Of a DNA stretch of 64,000 nucleotides, positions 41,101-49,241 are shown piece by piece; the first letter of the stretch is position 1, and every line of letters begins with the position of its first letter. A model generated the notes under the pieces. The model worked only from the letters and a program-made list of their open reading frames with translations. It had not been told where the DNA came from and made no database searches. This DNA is from Meira nashicola (Eukaryota > Basidiomycota > Exobasidiomycetes > Exobasidiales > Brachybasidiaceae). The stretch covers positions 62,001 through 126,000 of the forward strand of contig BCJU01000004.1 of NCBI GenBank assembly GCA_001600355.1, read 5' to 3'. The translations under genes and the position numbers were made by a program.

Positions 41101-41283
41101 GATTATTATTCTTCTTGGAGTAATGGCAATCAAGGAGGAATACCAAAGTTCGACACAAGCTATACCAGCAACCTTCTTTCTTCTAAACCGCAAATCTTGA
41201 AACATACAGGAGCACTTTCACAAGATAATTTGACCAAAATGATTTCTGCTTGGCAACAAAACGGATTTTTGCTACATGTTTGA
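38110..41283 (+). CDS. A-T-R enzyme (NRPS-like carboxylate reductase), copy 2
   Basis: 1,057 residues with the same adenylation, carrier and thioester-reductase order as copy 1: P-loop HSSGSTNLPKP (about 197), YGATETG (about 345), carrier serine in GLDSIAVMKIG (about 590), reductase LLTGATGALGAHLL (about 681) and YGRSK (about 850). Residues from about 610 to 1048 are identical to copy 1; the last nine differ (QQNGFLLHV against HQSGFLIRA). The adenylation domain differs at scattered sites, including the regions around 245-270 and 310-325 that line the substrate side in this superfamily, so the two may activate different acids and release them through the same reductase. No intron. Opposite orientation to copy 1. 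Confidence 0.95.
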   Translation: MTTKNECKPLERPFISINEMLDYRFRENSHDELVSFAVPAEGKEQQGEMEFETTTFSQFDKLVDSTTYLLAKQFPPRKVGEPLRIVGLIARTDLDSFANLYALFRLGHGALILSPNNSVEGMIHLIRKMACQDIVYQHDSKDLVDRLKHTYYEEEKVNINSALWIMIKDIKGQSAPQIVRTQLTYEEESEDFCTILHSSGSTNLPKPLPMSHKAWCKNMFGVTMGGAQVYPFNHFSGIQGFFLTFINLRKAFFMSSRLSYTSPNLVGFLGNSIEEKATQVFCVPLTLKLLSEVPRGLKLLTKFDSVWFSGSVCPKPLGDQLVEAGVNLITFYGATETGFCMFSFREFKTDKAWDYLRPRGHFGDFARWEKDDDDNVFELIIEKGWPPLSAVNRPDGAYATSDLFEKHPTIPNAFRFLSRKDDSLLHVNGKKTNPLTIETDLRFSPLIKDALVFGAGKMQTGCLIIPKGDELTIEHLWSAIDFANRRAPTWSRLEKDMIIILPSSEKFVMTDKSSLIRAKTNKKFQELIEARYNNVKIYSSEGVVEQIKISTFDQALSIIQTIVSGVLKDQIAHLGSIKDDDNLFDKGLDSIAVMKIGSLIRSRIQFPQGVEAKETAAFHYPTIRSLAEYLLLLSSGNQENGHDERSQSLDTVKQLLREYSERIKTRSASTLDQPRKGKETVLLTGATGALGAHLLSILAQRQEVETVICLCRAKTNREAQDRVNESLAERGLAAIKKSANSCRIICLSSDFAETHLGLEPEMYSTVLQSVTSVIHAAWPVNFSMGITAFDSSLQGCVNIINLASKSTLAQPPQLIFCSSIAAAALHPSSREDNAVLEEISTDPKYAVPNGYGRSKWIAESLFDAATSKIADLNMKIVRIGQLSGDVENGIWNEKEAYPLLIKTAQTIGSLPDLSNHQLYWLPVDVAANMIVEVAMQRQDKNAVVHITSNETTKWKDILLAVRDAYPQVREVPLEKWVEELRTAKDQDPKSNPAIKLIDYYSSWSNGNQGGIPKFDTSYTSNLLSSKPQILKHTGALSQDNLTKMISAWQQNGFLLHV
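39937..41255 (+). repeat. Inverted repeat, right arm (reductase half)
   Basis: Partner of 27670-28988; 1,319 bp, same length. The boundaries are sharp: left of 39937 the two genes differ at several third positions within 25 bp, and right of 41255 they differ at once. Confidence 0.9.
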
Positions 41284-41621
41284 TGGTTCTTGTACATTTT
41301 TACTTACTTAAATGATATTCGTAAAGAAAGGTGTATATTTGATTGTCCCCTCCGGTCTTTTTGGGGTGTTGTTTGCTACATTTTTTGTACTGGTTTGAGT
41401 GAACCAAGAATGAATGCATGCACAAAAAACACAAACCTGTCAAAACTTTTTTTTTTGGCGTGGTGGCCCGTTCGCGACGCTAAGGAGAATATCACGACAC
41501 AGAAGCTTCCCCGCTTTTATATTTGGCCCGTCTGTGTTGATTGAGTTTTTTTTTTTTCGATATGATGATTTGTGCATGTATTCATGTTCTACACCCTCAT
41601 CCTACCTTATACGCACCAATA
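41284..41621. other. Spacer before cyclophilin
   Basis: 338 bp between A-T-R copy 2 and the cyclophilin start, holding the A-T-R 3' flank and the cyclophilin promoter. Two poly-T runs (near 41448 and 41547). No gene seen. Confidence 0.5.
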
Positions 41622-42341
41622 ATGCCATTCAAAAAGTTTCTAAATTCGGTCGCAGCACCATTTAAATTTCAACCTTCGCCAAATGAAACGGCAGAAATAA
41701 CAGATAAAGTGTATTTTGATATGCAACATGGTAAGAAAGATATAGGTAGGATTGTGGTAGGATTGTATGGAGAAATTGTACCAAAGACTACACAAAATTT
41801 CAAAGAATTAGCAACGGGAGAAAAAGGTTTCGGATATAAACAAAGTACATTTCATCGTGTCATTGACGATTTTATGATTCAAGGAGGCGATTTCACAAAC
41901 GGAGATGGAACAGGCGGTAAAAGCATTTATGGAGAAACGTTTGCCGATGAAAATTTTACTCTTCGTCATACCGGTGCAGGTATTTTATCTATGGCAAATG
42001 CAGGACCAAACACAAACGGAAGTCAATTCTTTATCGTGAGTGAGGTATGTCTTCCACGTAAAAATGAAAGTTTTGCTAATGAGTTTTCCCTTGTTGAGAA
42101 ACAGTGCACCACAACAACAGACTGGCTAGATGGCAAGCATGTTGGTGAGTGATGCAGAGGAAAACACGACTATCGTTTCGGAAAGACTGATAGACACTTC
42201 ATTTCTCACTCTTCTCTCTACACAGTCTTTGGTAAGGTGATTGAAGGTATGAATGTGGTACAATACATCGAAAATGTACCAAAAGGCGGGGAAGATCGTC
42301 CTCTAGAAGCTGTTGTGATAAAAGAATCTGGGATACTTTGA
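41622..42341 (+). CDS. Cyclophilin-type peptidyl-prolyl isomerase, three exons
   Basis: 189 residues from exons 41622-42035, 42105-42144 and 42226-42341; both introns start GTGAGT and end CAG. Splicing recreates the diagnostic sequence [22 protein letters not shown], which fixes the splice sites. Catalytic-pocket residues are intact: [16 protein letters not shown] (with Arg), the GTGGKSIYG loop, [16 protein letters not shown], and the Trp of WLDGKH that binds cyclosporin in known cyclophilins. The start of the core ([23 protein letters not shown]) resembles the cyclophilin B group, but the ~30-residue leader ([16 protein letters not shown]) is not a classical signal peptide and may be a mitochondrial presequence. 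It accelerates proline isomerisation during folding. It sits directly after A-T-R copy 2. Confidence 0.93.
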
Positions 42342-42464
42342 ACGCACTACTACTCCACAGACAAATGACACAATCTTTCATCGTATTTATGCACGTATTG
42401 ATAAATTTTGAAAGATTGAGACAGAGGTGCGTACGCCCTATTTTGCCGATGCACTTCAGTTCTT

Positions 42465-42869
42465 TTATTTGCATGAGGCATACAAATTGATCTTGCCTGT
42501 CCATTCGATTTTACGTGGACCATTTTGACCCCAAACCCAATCAAAATCTTGCGTATTACCTTCGAGTGAAGCTTTGTTTCCTCTGAAATGCGCCACCATT
42601 GCGATTCCGCGTGCAGCATCGCATGTCAAAATTGCATTAGAGTTATCTCCATATGCGCACATTCGACCAAAATCGTAGTTATAGCATTCTGCGTCATTTG
42701 AGCTGAGAAAAGGCGCGGGACCATAATTAGCTTCTGCACGAATACACCATTTTTCTCTTTGATCACAAATTCGCAAAAGCTCTGCTGCTGTCGTTGCATT
42801 TGCTTGATGAATGATGAATGTTGTTGCCAAAAAAGCACAAATGGCAAAGCTGAATAAGGATAATTTCAT
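42465..42869 (-). CDS. Small secreted six-cysteine protein
   Basis: 134 residues. A clear signal peptide (MKLSLFSFAICAFLATT, cleavage near ANA at about 26) precedes a ~108-residue mature chain with six cysteines, enough for three disulfides, and several Trp/Tyr/Gly residues. I recognise no known family. Small, cysteine-rich and secreted fits effector-like proteins or cysteine-rich antimicrobial-type proteins of fungi; which of these is unknown. Convergent with the cyclophilin (stops 124 bp apart). Single exon with good codon use. Confidence 0.75.
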   Translation of the reverse strand: MKLSLFSFAICAFLATTFIIHQANATTAAELLRICDQREKWCIRAEANYGPAPFLSSNDAECYNYDFGRMCAYGDNSNAILTCDAARGIAMVAHFRGNKASLEGNTQDFDWVWGQNGPRKIEWTGKINLYASCK

Positions 42870-43868
42870 AATGTAGTGAAAATCAAAATTGATGAGTGAT
42901 GAATAAAAAAAGAAAGGAGGAATTGTGTTTCATACTTGGCTTTTATGTCTTTTGATTTTCATACAAGAGATCATAATTTGGACATTTCAGGATAACAGCA
43001 TTCCGTTAAGCCACGTAAAAACTAATTTCCTTATTGAATTGCGAGTACAAGGAAGGCCGCGGTATAGTTCTAATTTCGGATTGACGCCAAAACGAATGAG
43101 GGGCCGAATATATGCGTATATGAACGCGGTTTCTTAAAATTGACAATTGAAAGGAGCTGTCGGAATTCATCATCCGAAGAAACAGAAACAGGCCTTACTT
43201 CATTGATATGCTTCATAATTTGTTCCTTTTCTCTCAACTTTTTCATCATCAAAGAGAGCGACAAAGAAACTGTAAAATGTTCAAGCGCCGTTTGTGACAT
43301 CTTCCATCGTTGGATCACGTGTTGCATTCTTGACAAAGTTGATCCCAACTGACTCCATGGATCCAAGACTTCGGGCAATTGCGTGCCTTTATTATGAAAC
43401 AAACTTATGCACTAACAATTGCACTGCACAAAAGAAGAGCAAGAAAAAAAACAAGCCGTAATTAAGTTACAAGCCGGGAATTTGTGTACAATTTAGACCA
43501 AAAGCCATGTGGTTGGAATTCATTAATGACTTCATACAAAGGGTACATGCATAACCAACCTACCAAACAGACACACTGCCGTCGGTATAAATGTGTTCGC
43601 TCGCGCTAACCCTATCCGCATCACACTTAGTGGCGCTCTGATAAGGGGATGCTGTGCAAATATGTAGAATATTTGACAAACACAGCCAAAGTGCCGCATT
43701 CAAATCAGGCCACTACACCGATCCTTTTGTTCAACCAATACAATGGTGCGAAGTGTGTTTCGGTGAATTGTGATTGAAACAGCAGAGCGCGGCGCAGGCG
43801 CACATAATATATTTGAACTTGATTGGGGTTTTGACACAACCATCATCTTTTGCACAACAAAAGACAAG
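42870..43868. other. Large divergent intergenic region
   Basis: About 1 kb between the cysteine-rich secreted protein (minus) and the first unknown membrane protein (plus). It includes a weak candidate ORF at 43070-43402 (listed separately) and a CpG-dense run near 43786-43801. The membrane-protein frame is open up to 43770, but the first plausible start is 43869. Confidence 0.45.
43070..43402 (-). CDS. Doubtful small ORF
   Basis: 110 codons, with less AT-rich composition than the surrounding spacer and a plausible helical, charged content (MMKKLREKEQIMKHINEV). No homologue, signal peptide or domain is recognised. It may be a real small gene, a fragment of a lost gene or chance. Confidence 0.22.
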   Translation of the reverse strand: MFHNKGTQLPEVLDPWSQLGSTLSRMQHVIQRWKMSQTALEHFTVSLSLSLMMKKLREKEQIMKHINEVRPVSVSSDDEFRQLLSIVNFKKPRSYTHIFGPSFVLASIRN

Positions 43869-45449
43869 ATGACTACTACAACAAAACTTTCAATAAACTC
43901 TTTCGTGAGCGAGGAAGAACAAAGGTTTCTTCAAGCTTTGCCTTTCCTTGTCAGTTTTGGTTTAACATTGTATATGCCAATCGCTGCTCGTAAAAGTTTG
44001 TCAGTTTGGCGTGCTTTGCAAGTTTATGATTCACAAGAACCGCCTAAAAAAGGTTTTACAGGAGAAAGAGAGAGAAAAAGATGGGAAAAGATCATGGGCT
44101 TATTTTTCTGTCTTTCACCAAGTATCATACAATTGATTGCATTTATTCCGATTAAAAATGAAGCAAATTGGCCAATTTATTCAACAATTCGTCGTTACGC
44201 TCCTTTTACTCTTTTGGCTATGATTCTTATTTTTGCTTCATTCAGTCTTATCTGTCCTTTGTTGATGCCAATTCAAAGTGTAGGACGGCAACTAGAGGCA
44301 AGTCCGGACAAAAAGACAAAACAGAAGAAAGCGTCAAATGTTTTGATCACTAGAAATTATACAAAAGAGCCAAACAGCATGTCAAATATTGTCGTACTTT
44401 TCAGCATTTTTATGTCAGGATTTATTGCTTATCATTTCGAAAAATCTTCCGATTCAATCTTGATCGTCATGGTTATGGCTATTGCCAGCACAATTTTGAT
44501 TAGGCCAACACTTGTGATCCCTATGGCATTTAAAACAAATACATCTTTACGATCTCATGTCAAATTTTTCGTTTTGATCTTTATCGGCTCTTTTGCCCTT
44601 GGACTTGCCTTATTTGCTATCGGATTCTGTGGCGCATATTTGTATTTGACTTATATGTCTTTCACTAAAAACGCCTCCTCCAGTTCATCGTCCAAACCAC
44701 AAGCAAGCAAGACCTCCGATCACGTAGACATGGTTATGTCACAAATGGCTTGCTTGATTTACACAGCTATTTGGCCTATATTCATGGCTTACCCTGCCTT
44801 TTTGCTGAATTTGGCTTATCGATTTGATGTTTCAAAAGCTGGTCATACTCAAGTTACAGATGAACAAAAGGAAGAAGCTATTAGAGAATCAAGAGAAGTA
44901 GCAAAACATTGCAAAACATCTAAGCATCCCAAGCATGATTATGATAATGTTGGACGTACACCAATTTTGTTAGATGCAATTGCTTTACGCTTACCACAAG
45001 ATATCAAAACATGTGATCTGCCAACGTTTACTGCAGCAATGAAAACCATGATTGCTACTCAAGTTGCAAGTTTAATGATCACTCGGGGTTTTTTACCTTC
45101 TGACTTCAATATTCCTTACTTTGTTCGTTCCCAAAAAGGTGCAGAAATGTTCCCATTCCCATTTACCACTAACTTTGGTGTGTTACTTGCATTCATTTTC
45201 ATTGTTCCTGTAATGCTCTTTTCTGCCGGCTTCAATGCTAAAAAGAACGGTCAAACGTTTGGATCAGGTGTACGAGCAATTTGGACTTATGAAGAAAAAT
45301 GGGGAGCAGAATATTTCCAAACAAAAATTGATCATCAAATGGATTTAATGGATACACCGGAAGAATTCAAAGATGAAAAAGAAGAAAAGTTACTCGCAGA
45401 TAGTACCACCAAAGAAGATCTTGGAGAAAGTGTAGATCTTATTGCTTAG
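43869..45449 (+). CDS. Unknown multi-pass membrane protein, paralogue A
   Basis: About 526 residues from ATG 43869, with roughly eight hydrophobic segments: one near the N-terminus (FLVSFGLTLYMP), several pairs in the middle (SPSIIQLIAFIPI, FTLLAMILIFASFSLICPLL, FVLIFIGSFALGLALFAIGF, ACLIYTAIWPIFMAYPAFLLNL) and two near the end. Hydrophilic loops contain DNVGRTPILLDAIAL and LPSDFNIPYFVRS, both also found in its neighbour at 45661-47208, so the two form a family. The C-terminal tail is acidic and lysine-rich, probably cytosolic. I do not recognise a known transporter or receptor signature. Candidates are a lineage-restricted transporter or channel-like protein. Confidence 0.75.
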   Translation: MTTTTKLSINSFVSEEEQRFLQALPFLVSFGLTLYMPIAARKSLSVWRALQVYDSQEPPKKGFTGERERKRWEKIMGLFFCLSPSIIQLIAFIPIKNEANWPIYSTIRRYAPFTLLAMILIFASFSLICPLLMPIQSVGRQLEASPDKKTKQKKASNVLITRNYTKEPNSMSNIVVLFSIFMSGFIAYHFEKSSDSILIVMVMAIASTILIRPTLVIPMAFKTNTSLRSHVKFFVLIFIGSFALGLALFAIGFCGAYLYLTYMSFTKNASSSSSSKPQASKTSDHVDMVMSQMACLIYTAIWPIFMAYPAFLLNLAYRFDVSKAGHTQVTDEQKEEAIRESREVAKHCKTSKHPKHDYDNVGRTPILLDAIALRLPQDIKTCDLPTFTAAMKTMIATQVASLMITRGFLPSDFNIPYFVRSQKGAEMFPFPFTTNFGVLLAFIFIVPVMLFSAGFNAKKNGQTFGSGVRAIWTYEEKWGAEYFQTKIDHQMDLMDTPEEFKDEKEEKLLADSTTKEDLGESVDLIA

Positions 45450-45660
45450 TTTATTGATTAATTACCCACCTTTTAATTCATGTATATACTTTTATGATCT
45501 TAACGAATTGAAACGGTTAATTTACCGTGAGAGGTACCCACAATATAGAAAACGAGAAAAAGCCTGCTATTTTTTTGCGCGTGGAGCGCTGCGCCTGCGC
45601 CTGCGCACCCACGCTAAATATCCGACTGATTAGCGTCGGTGATCTTTGTTTCGAACAACC

Positions 45661-47208
45661 ATGATTGATACGAAAATGACGAGTAGAGGATACGAATTGG
45701 AGGATGAGAATGCAAGATTTTTACAAATGATACCTGTATTCATTAGTATGGCTGTTATGGCATTATCACCATTTTATGCTGAAAAGAGTTTAAAGATCTA
45801 TCGAGCAATACAAGCATACAAATTTCAACCTATAGGTGAAAGAGATTATTCGGAATTCGAAAAGAAAAGTTTTTGGAAAAAATATTTCACACCAATATCG
45901 TTTATCATTTTTTGGACTTTGAATGCGATTATTTCCCTTCCTTCAAATACCGAAAATTTGGAAAAAGATTGGCCGACGTTTTCTCGTTTTCGTAATTCGA
46001 TCCCTTTCGTCTTGATTGTATTGGCAACGTATTTCGGTTTTATTAACATTTTGAAGCCTCTTATCTATGAAGAAGTTCGAGTAACAGGATATCCAATTAA
46101 CGAAGCTTCCAAGGATAGTTACGCTCAATTCGACACTTCCATATTCAGCTACGCAGATCGAAAAAAATCATACGATTCCCTACGAATCAAAAGCGCAATT
46201 GCAGCTATTCTGCTGACCGTTTCAAGTACATTCCTTCGCAAAGATGGAAACTTTGTTGTTCTACTAATCACAATTTCAAGTACTCTTTTCGTTTTTCGTT
46301 TTTTGGGAAACACATTTGGATTGTTCGAAAAAGTATCATTACGTTTACACTTTCGAAGGATGATGATCACACTCTTGATTCTTGCCGCCGTTCTAGTCAT
46401 TTTTGCAGGAATCGTTTTTGGTTTATATTTTACGATGCTCTTCTTTTTCAGTACAGATGAGCCCATAGAAGAAAAGACGCCAGAACAAAAAGCAGCAATG
46501 GCAGTCTCAAACGTTGCAGAAATTCAAACGATTTGTTTAATTCAAGTTTGTTTTTGGTCTTTATTTTTATTCTTTCCGGCTCGCTTGTTAAACTTTGCTT
46601 ATCGTTATGATGCTTCAAAGCAAGGTTTGACATCAATTTCCGAAAGTACTAAATTGAAAGCTATTTCAGAATCCAAACAAATGACTATTCCTGCTAAACC
46701 GATCAAAGATGCTAATCATAATTTGGATTGCTTAGGTCGTACGCCAATCAATATCAATACACAAGCATTACAAATGAAAGATGCAATTGAATATAAACAT
46801 TCTTGGAATGTATCATCTTCTTTCCCAATATTCAGTACAGCTTTAAAGGTTATACTTGGTTTACATCTCGCTTTTATTTTAATTGTTACCACTTTCGTTC
46901 GTTCGGATTTCAATGTGCCATTCTTTGCAAGAACAGGAGATCAAGTTTCGTTTTGGCTAGGACATTTTTTGACAATCAATATTATGCCAATCGTTTCATA
47001 CTTTGCTTTGTTGATCATCATTCCGGCAGCTGCTGCATTTTCTGCAAAACGTAATGGCCAGTCCATCCAATCAGGCTTGCAACAATTATGGCGATTCGAA
47101 GAAGATTGGAGTATCATGTATGAGAACAATCCAATGTCTCAAGTTGTTGCAGAACAGGTTCAAGAAGAAGCAACAGAGATGAAACAATTATTTCCTGTAA
47201 TTTCATAA
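45661..47208 (+). CDS. Unknown multi-pass membrane protein, paralogue B
   Basis: About 515 residues from ATG 45661 (in-frame ATGs also at 45646 and 45676). It aligns with the neighbour along its length: N-terminal ENARFLQMIPVFISMAVMALSPFYAEKSLKIYRAIQAY matches EEQRFLQALPFL...KSLSVWRALQVY, the middle shares PARLLNFAYRYDASKQG, and the C-terminal half shares LGRTPIN, RSDFNVPFFAR and AAFSAKRNGQSIQSG...WRFEEDW. Conservation of soluble-loop motifs as well as membrane segments implies functional constraint. Upstream, 45612-45618 (CGCTAAA) and 45630-45636 (TTAGCGT) form an inverted pair just before the start. Function unknown. Confidence 0.75.
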   Translation: MIDTKMTSRGYELEDENARFLQMIPVFISMAVMALSPFYAEKSLKIYRAIQAYKFQPIGERDYSEFEKKSFWKKYFTPISFIIFWTLNAIISLPSNTENLEKDWPTFSRFRNSIPFVLIVLATYFGFINILKPLIYEEVRVTGYPINEASKDSYAQFDTSIFSYADRKKSYDSLRIKSAIAAILLTVSSTFLRKDGNFVVLLITISSTLFVFRFLGNTFGLFEKVSLRLHFRRMMITLLILAAVLVIFAGIVFGLYFTMLFFFSTDEPIEEKTPEQKAAMAVSNVAEIQTICLIQVCFWSLFLFFPARLLNFAYRYDASKQGLTSISESTKLKAISESKQMTIPAKPIKDANHNLDCLGRTPININTQALQMKDAIEYKHSWNVSSSFPIFSTALKVILGLHLAFILIVTTFVRSDFNVPFFARTGDQVSFWLGHFLTINIMPIVSYFALLIIIPAAAAFSAKRNGQSIQSGLQQLWRFEEDWSIMYENNPMSQVVAEQVQEEATEMKQLFPVIS

Positions 47209-47242
47209 GTGTATTTTATTTTGTACCATCTGTATGCGAATG

Positions 47243-48952
47243 TTATATTGCCTTGAAAGTTTGTCTTCCTGCAAGATATGTCGAACAAACTTTTCCTATG
47301 AGTAAATCATGACCTTCTTCTATTCTTGTTTTGAATGGATCGATATCCAAAATTGTGAGATCTGCACTTTTACCAATCTTTAAAGATCCAAATTGATTTT
47401 CATTTTTGACACTATAAGCAGCACCATAAGAAGCAGCCACAAAACAAGTTGCTAAAGGTAAAGCCCATTCAGGATGAAAAGCTTCTTTCCTTGATGGGTC
47501 AAAAACTGATTTACGTACAACGGCTGAGTATAAATTCAACAAAGGATTATGTTCAGCTGTTGGCGTATCTGTTCCAATAGCAAGATGAGCACCTTTTTCG
47601 ACCATATCACGATAAGCAAACATTCTTCCGCATCTTTCATCATTATTGAGTTTATCCATATATCCTGCTAAGAATGCTGGATCTTGATGAATAGGTTGAA
47701 TAGAAGCAGTAATTCCTAAAGGTGCTAAACGAGCAACATCTTCTGGATCAGTGACTTCTAAATGTTCAATTCTTGTACGTCTATCTACCTTGCTTGGATC
47801 TCCAGGAAGAGCAGCAACTGCTTCAATAGCAACATGAACTGCTTCATCACCAATCGCATGCATTGCGATTTGTAAACCAAGTTGATCAGCAAGAGAAGTA
47901 ACTTTTTTTAACGTTTCTAAAGGCCAAATTGGACCACATTGACTTCCATCGAAGTATGGTTTCTTGAGTGAAGCAGTGCATACATCCACAATTCCATCAA
48001 CCATTACTTTTATTCCTATCACTCTTACCCAATCATCATTTTCTTGTTTAAGGTTTGCTGCTAAACGAACTTGATCTAAACTCTTTTCTATATCTGGATC
48101 TGGAAATATATACCAATAAGCACTTATTCGTAAAGGAAGTGTACCTCCAAGTCTATTTTGTAATCGTTTAATATTGTTCAACATTGCTTCGTCCATTGCC
48201 ATATCTGTTGTTCCTGTATATCCATTCGCACTATATTCATTTAAAGCACGTAAAACTTCATCTTCTCCTTCTTTGTCAGTCTTTAAACGTGCCCAACCTG
48301 GCCAAACTATTTTAAAATGTGCCATCTCTGACATTACTCCAGTCGCTTTTCCTTCTTTGTTTCGTAAGATTTCTCCTCCATCTGGATTGGGTGTATCATC
48401 TTCGATTTCAAGTTCTTTCAAAGCAGCCGAATTAAGCCAAGAAGAGTGTAAAGAGCTTGCTTCAATATAAACAGGTATATCTGAAATTATACTATCAATA
48501 TCTTTTGCCGTCACACTTTCTCCTGTACTGGTTTGCTTCCAATTTTTGCATAATATTCTCTTTGGTTTATTGTTCTTGAACGTTGTTGAATATGCTTCTT
48601 TGAGTGTATGCTGGATGTCCGATACGCTATGACAATTGATCAAATCTATTCGATCTAATGCACTTCCCATCATAGTTACATGAGCATGACCATCAATAAA
48701 TCCAGGAACGACTAATTTTCCCTCTAAATTAATTCTATCTATTGTTGATACTTCAATCGATCTAGCTGCATCTTCTGTTGTTTTTGTATCTCCAATCGCA
48801 ATCACTTTACCATCTCGCACTAAAATTGATTCTGCGAAAGAACCTTTTGGTAGATTCCCATTTTCTGCGTCTGTTAATTTGATTATTTCACTTGATGTGA
48901 ATATCTTGCCATGATTGAATAGCTGTAAGGTTGGAATAGCACTTGTACTCAT
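47243..48952 (-). CDS. Amidohydrolase (YtcJ-like, amidohydrolase_3 type)
   Basis: 569 residues. Composite start (ILVRDGKVIAIGD) typical of the urease-like sandwich domain, metal ligands HxH in LVVPGFIDGHAHVTMMG (about residues 85-95), further ligands in IAMHAIGDEAVH and RTRIEHLEVTDPEDVARL, and the catalytic Asp region in LAIGTDTPTAEHNPLLNLY. The C-terminal IGKSADLTILDIDPF closes the sandwich domain. Members hydrolyse exocyclic amides or N-acyl compounds with bound zinc; the substrate is unknown. Convergent with membrane paralogue B (stops about 35 bp apart). Single exon. Confidence 0.9.
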   Translation of the reverse strand: MSTSAIPTLQLFNHGKIFTSSEIIKLTDAENGNLPKGSFAESILVRDGKVIAIGDTKTTEDAARSIEVSTIDRINLEGKLVVPGFIDGHAHVTMMGSALDRIDLINCHSVSDIQHTLKEAYSTTFKNNKPKRILCKNWKQTSTGESVTAKDIDSIISDIPVYIEASSLHSSWLNSAALKELEIEDDTPNPDGGEILRNKEGKATGVMSEMAHFKIVWPGWARLKTDKEGEDEVLRALNEYSANGYTGTTDMAMDEAMLNNIKRLQNRLGGTLPLRISAYWYIFPDPDIEKSLDQVRLAANLKQENDDWVRVIGIKVMVDGIVDVCTASLKKPYFDGSQCGPIWPLETLKKVTSLADQLGLQIAMHAIGDEAVHVAIEAVAALPGDPSKVDRRTRIEHLEVTDPEDVARLAPLGITASIQPIHQDPAFLAGYMDKLNNDERCGRMFAYRDMVEKGAHLAIGTDTPTAEHNPLLNLYSAVVRKSVFDPSRKEAFHPEWALPLATCFVAASYGAAYSVKNENQFGSLKIGKSADLTILDIDPFKTRIEEGHDLLIGKVCSTYLAGRQTFKAI

Positions 48953-49241
48953 CGATTGTATGCACTTATCAGAAGTGGTGGTCGTAAGATGTCGTGTGTG
49001 TGTCTAAAAGCTTAATCTTTTTTTGATCAGCGTGGGGGAAAGACAGGCTTGGCTTAATAAGCAGCAAGACCGAATATAATGTTTGTTCGCGTACAAGCCT
49101 GGCGTTTCATTCAGTTTTTTGTTTTGCGAGCTAAAAATGCGGGGGAAATGCAAGCTCTGTCAACCGAGATTGAATTCCGGGTTATTTATAACCGAAACAA
49201 ATACGCAACACTCTTTCTCTTTTCTACCACATCACGAAAAG

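Noticed and set aside
42030..42060. Alternative cyclophilin splice donor GTATGT
   Set aside because: It would insert three residues into the invariant FFIC segment; the GTGAGT donor restores the canonical sequence.
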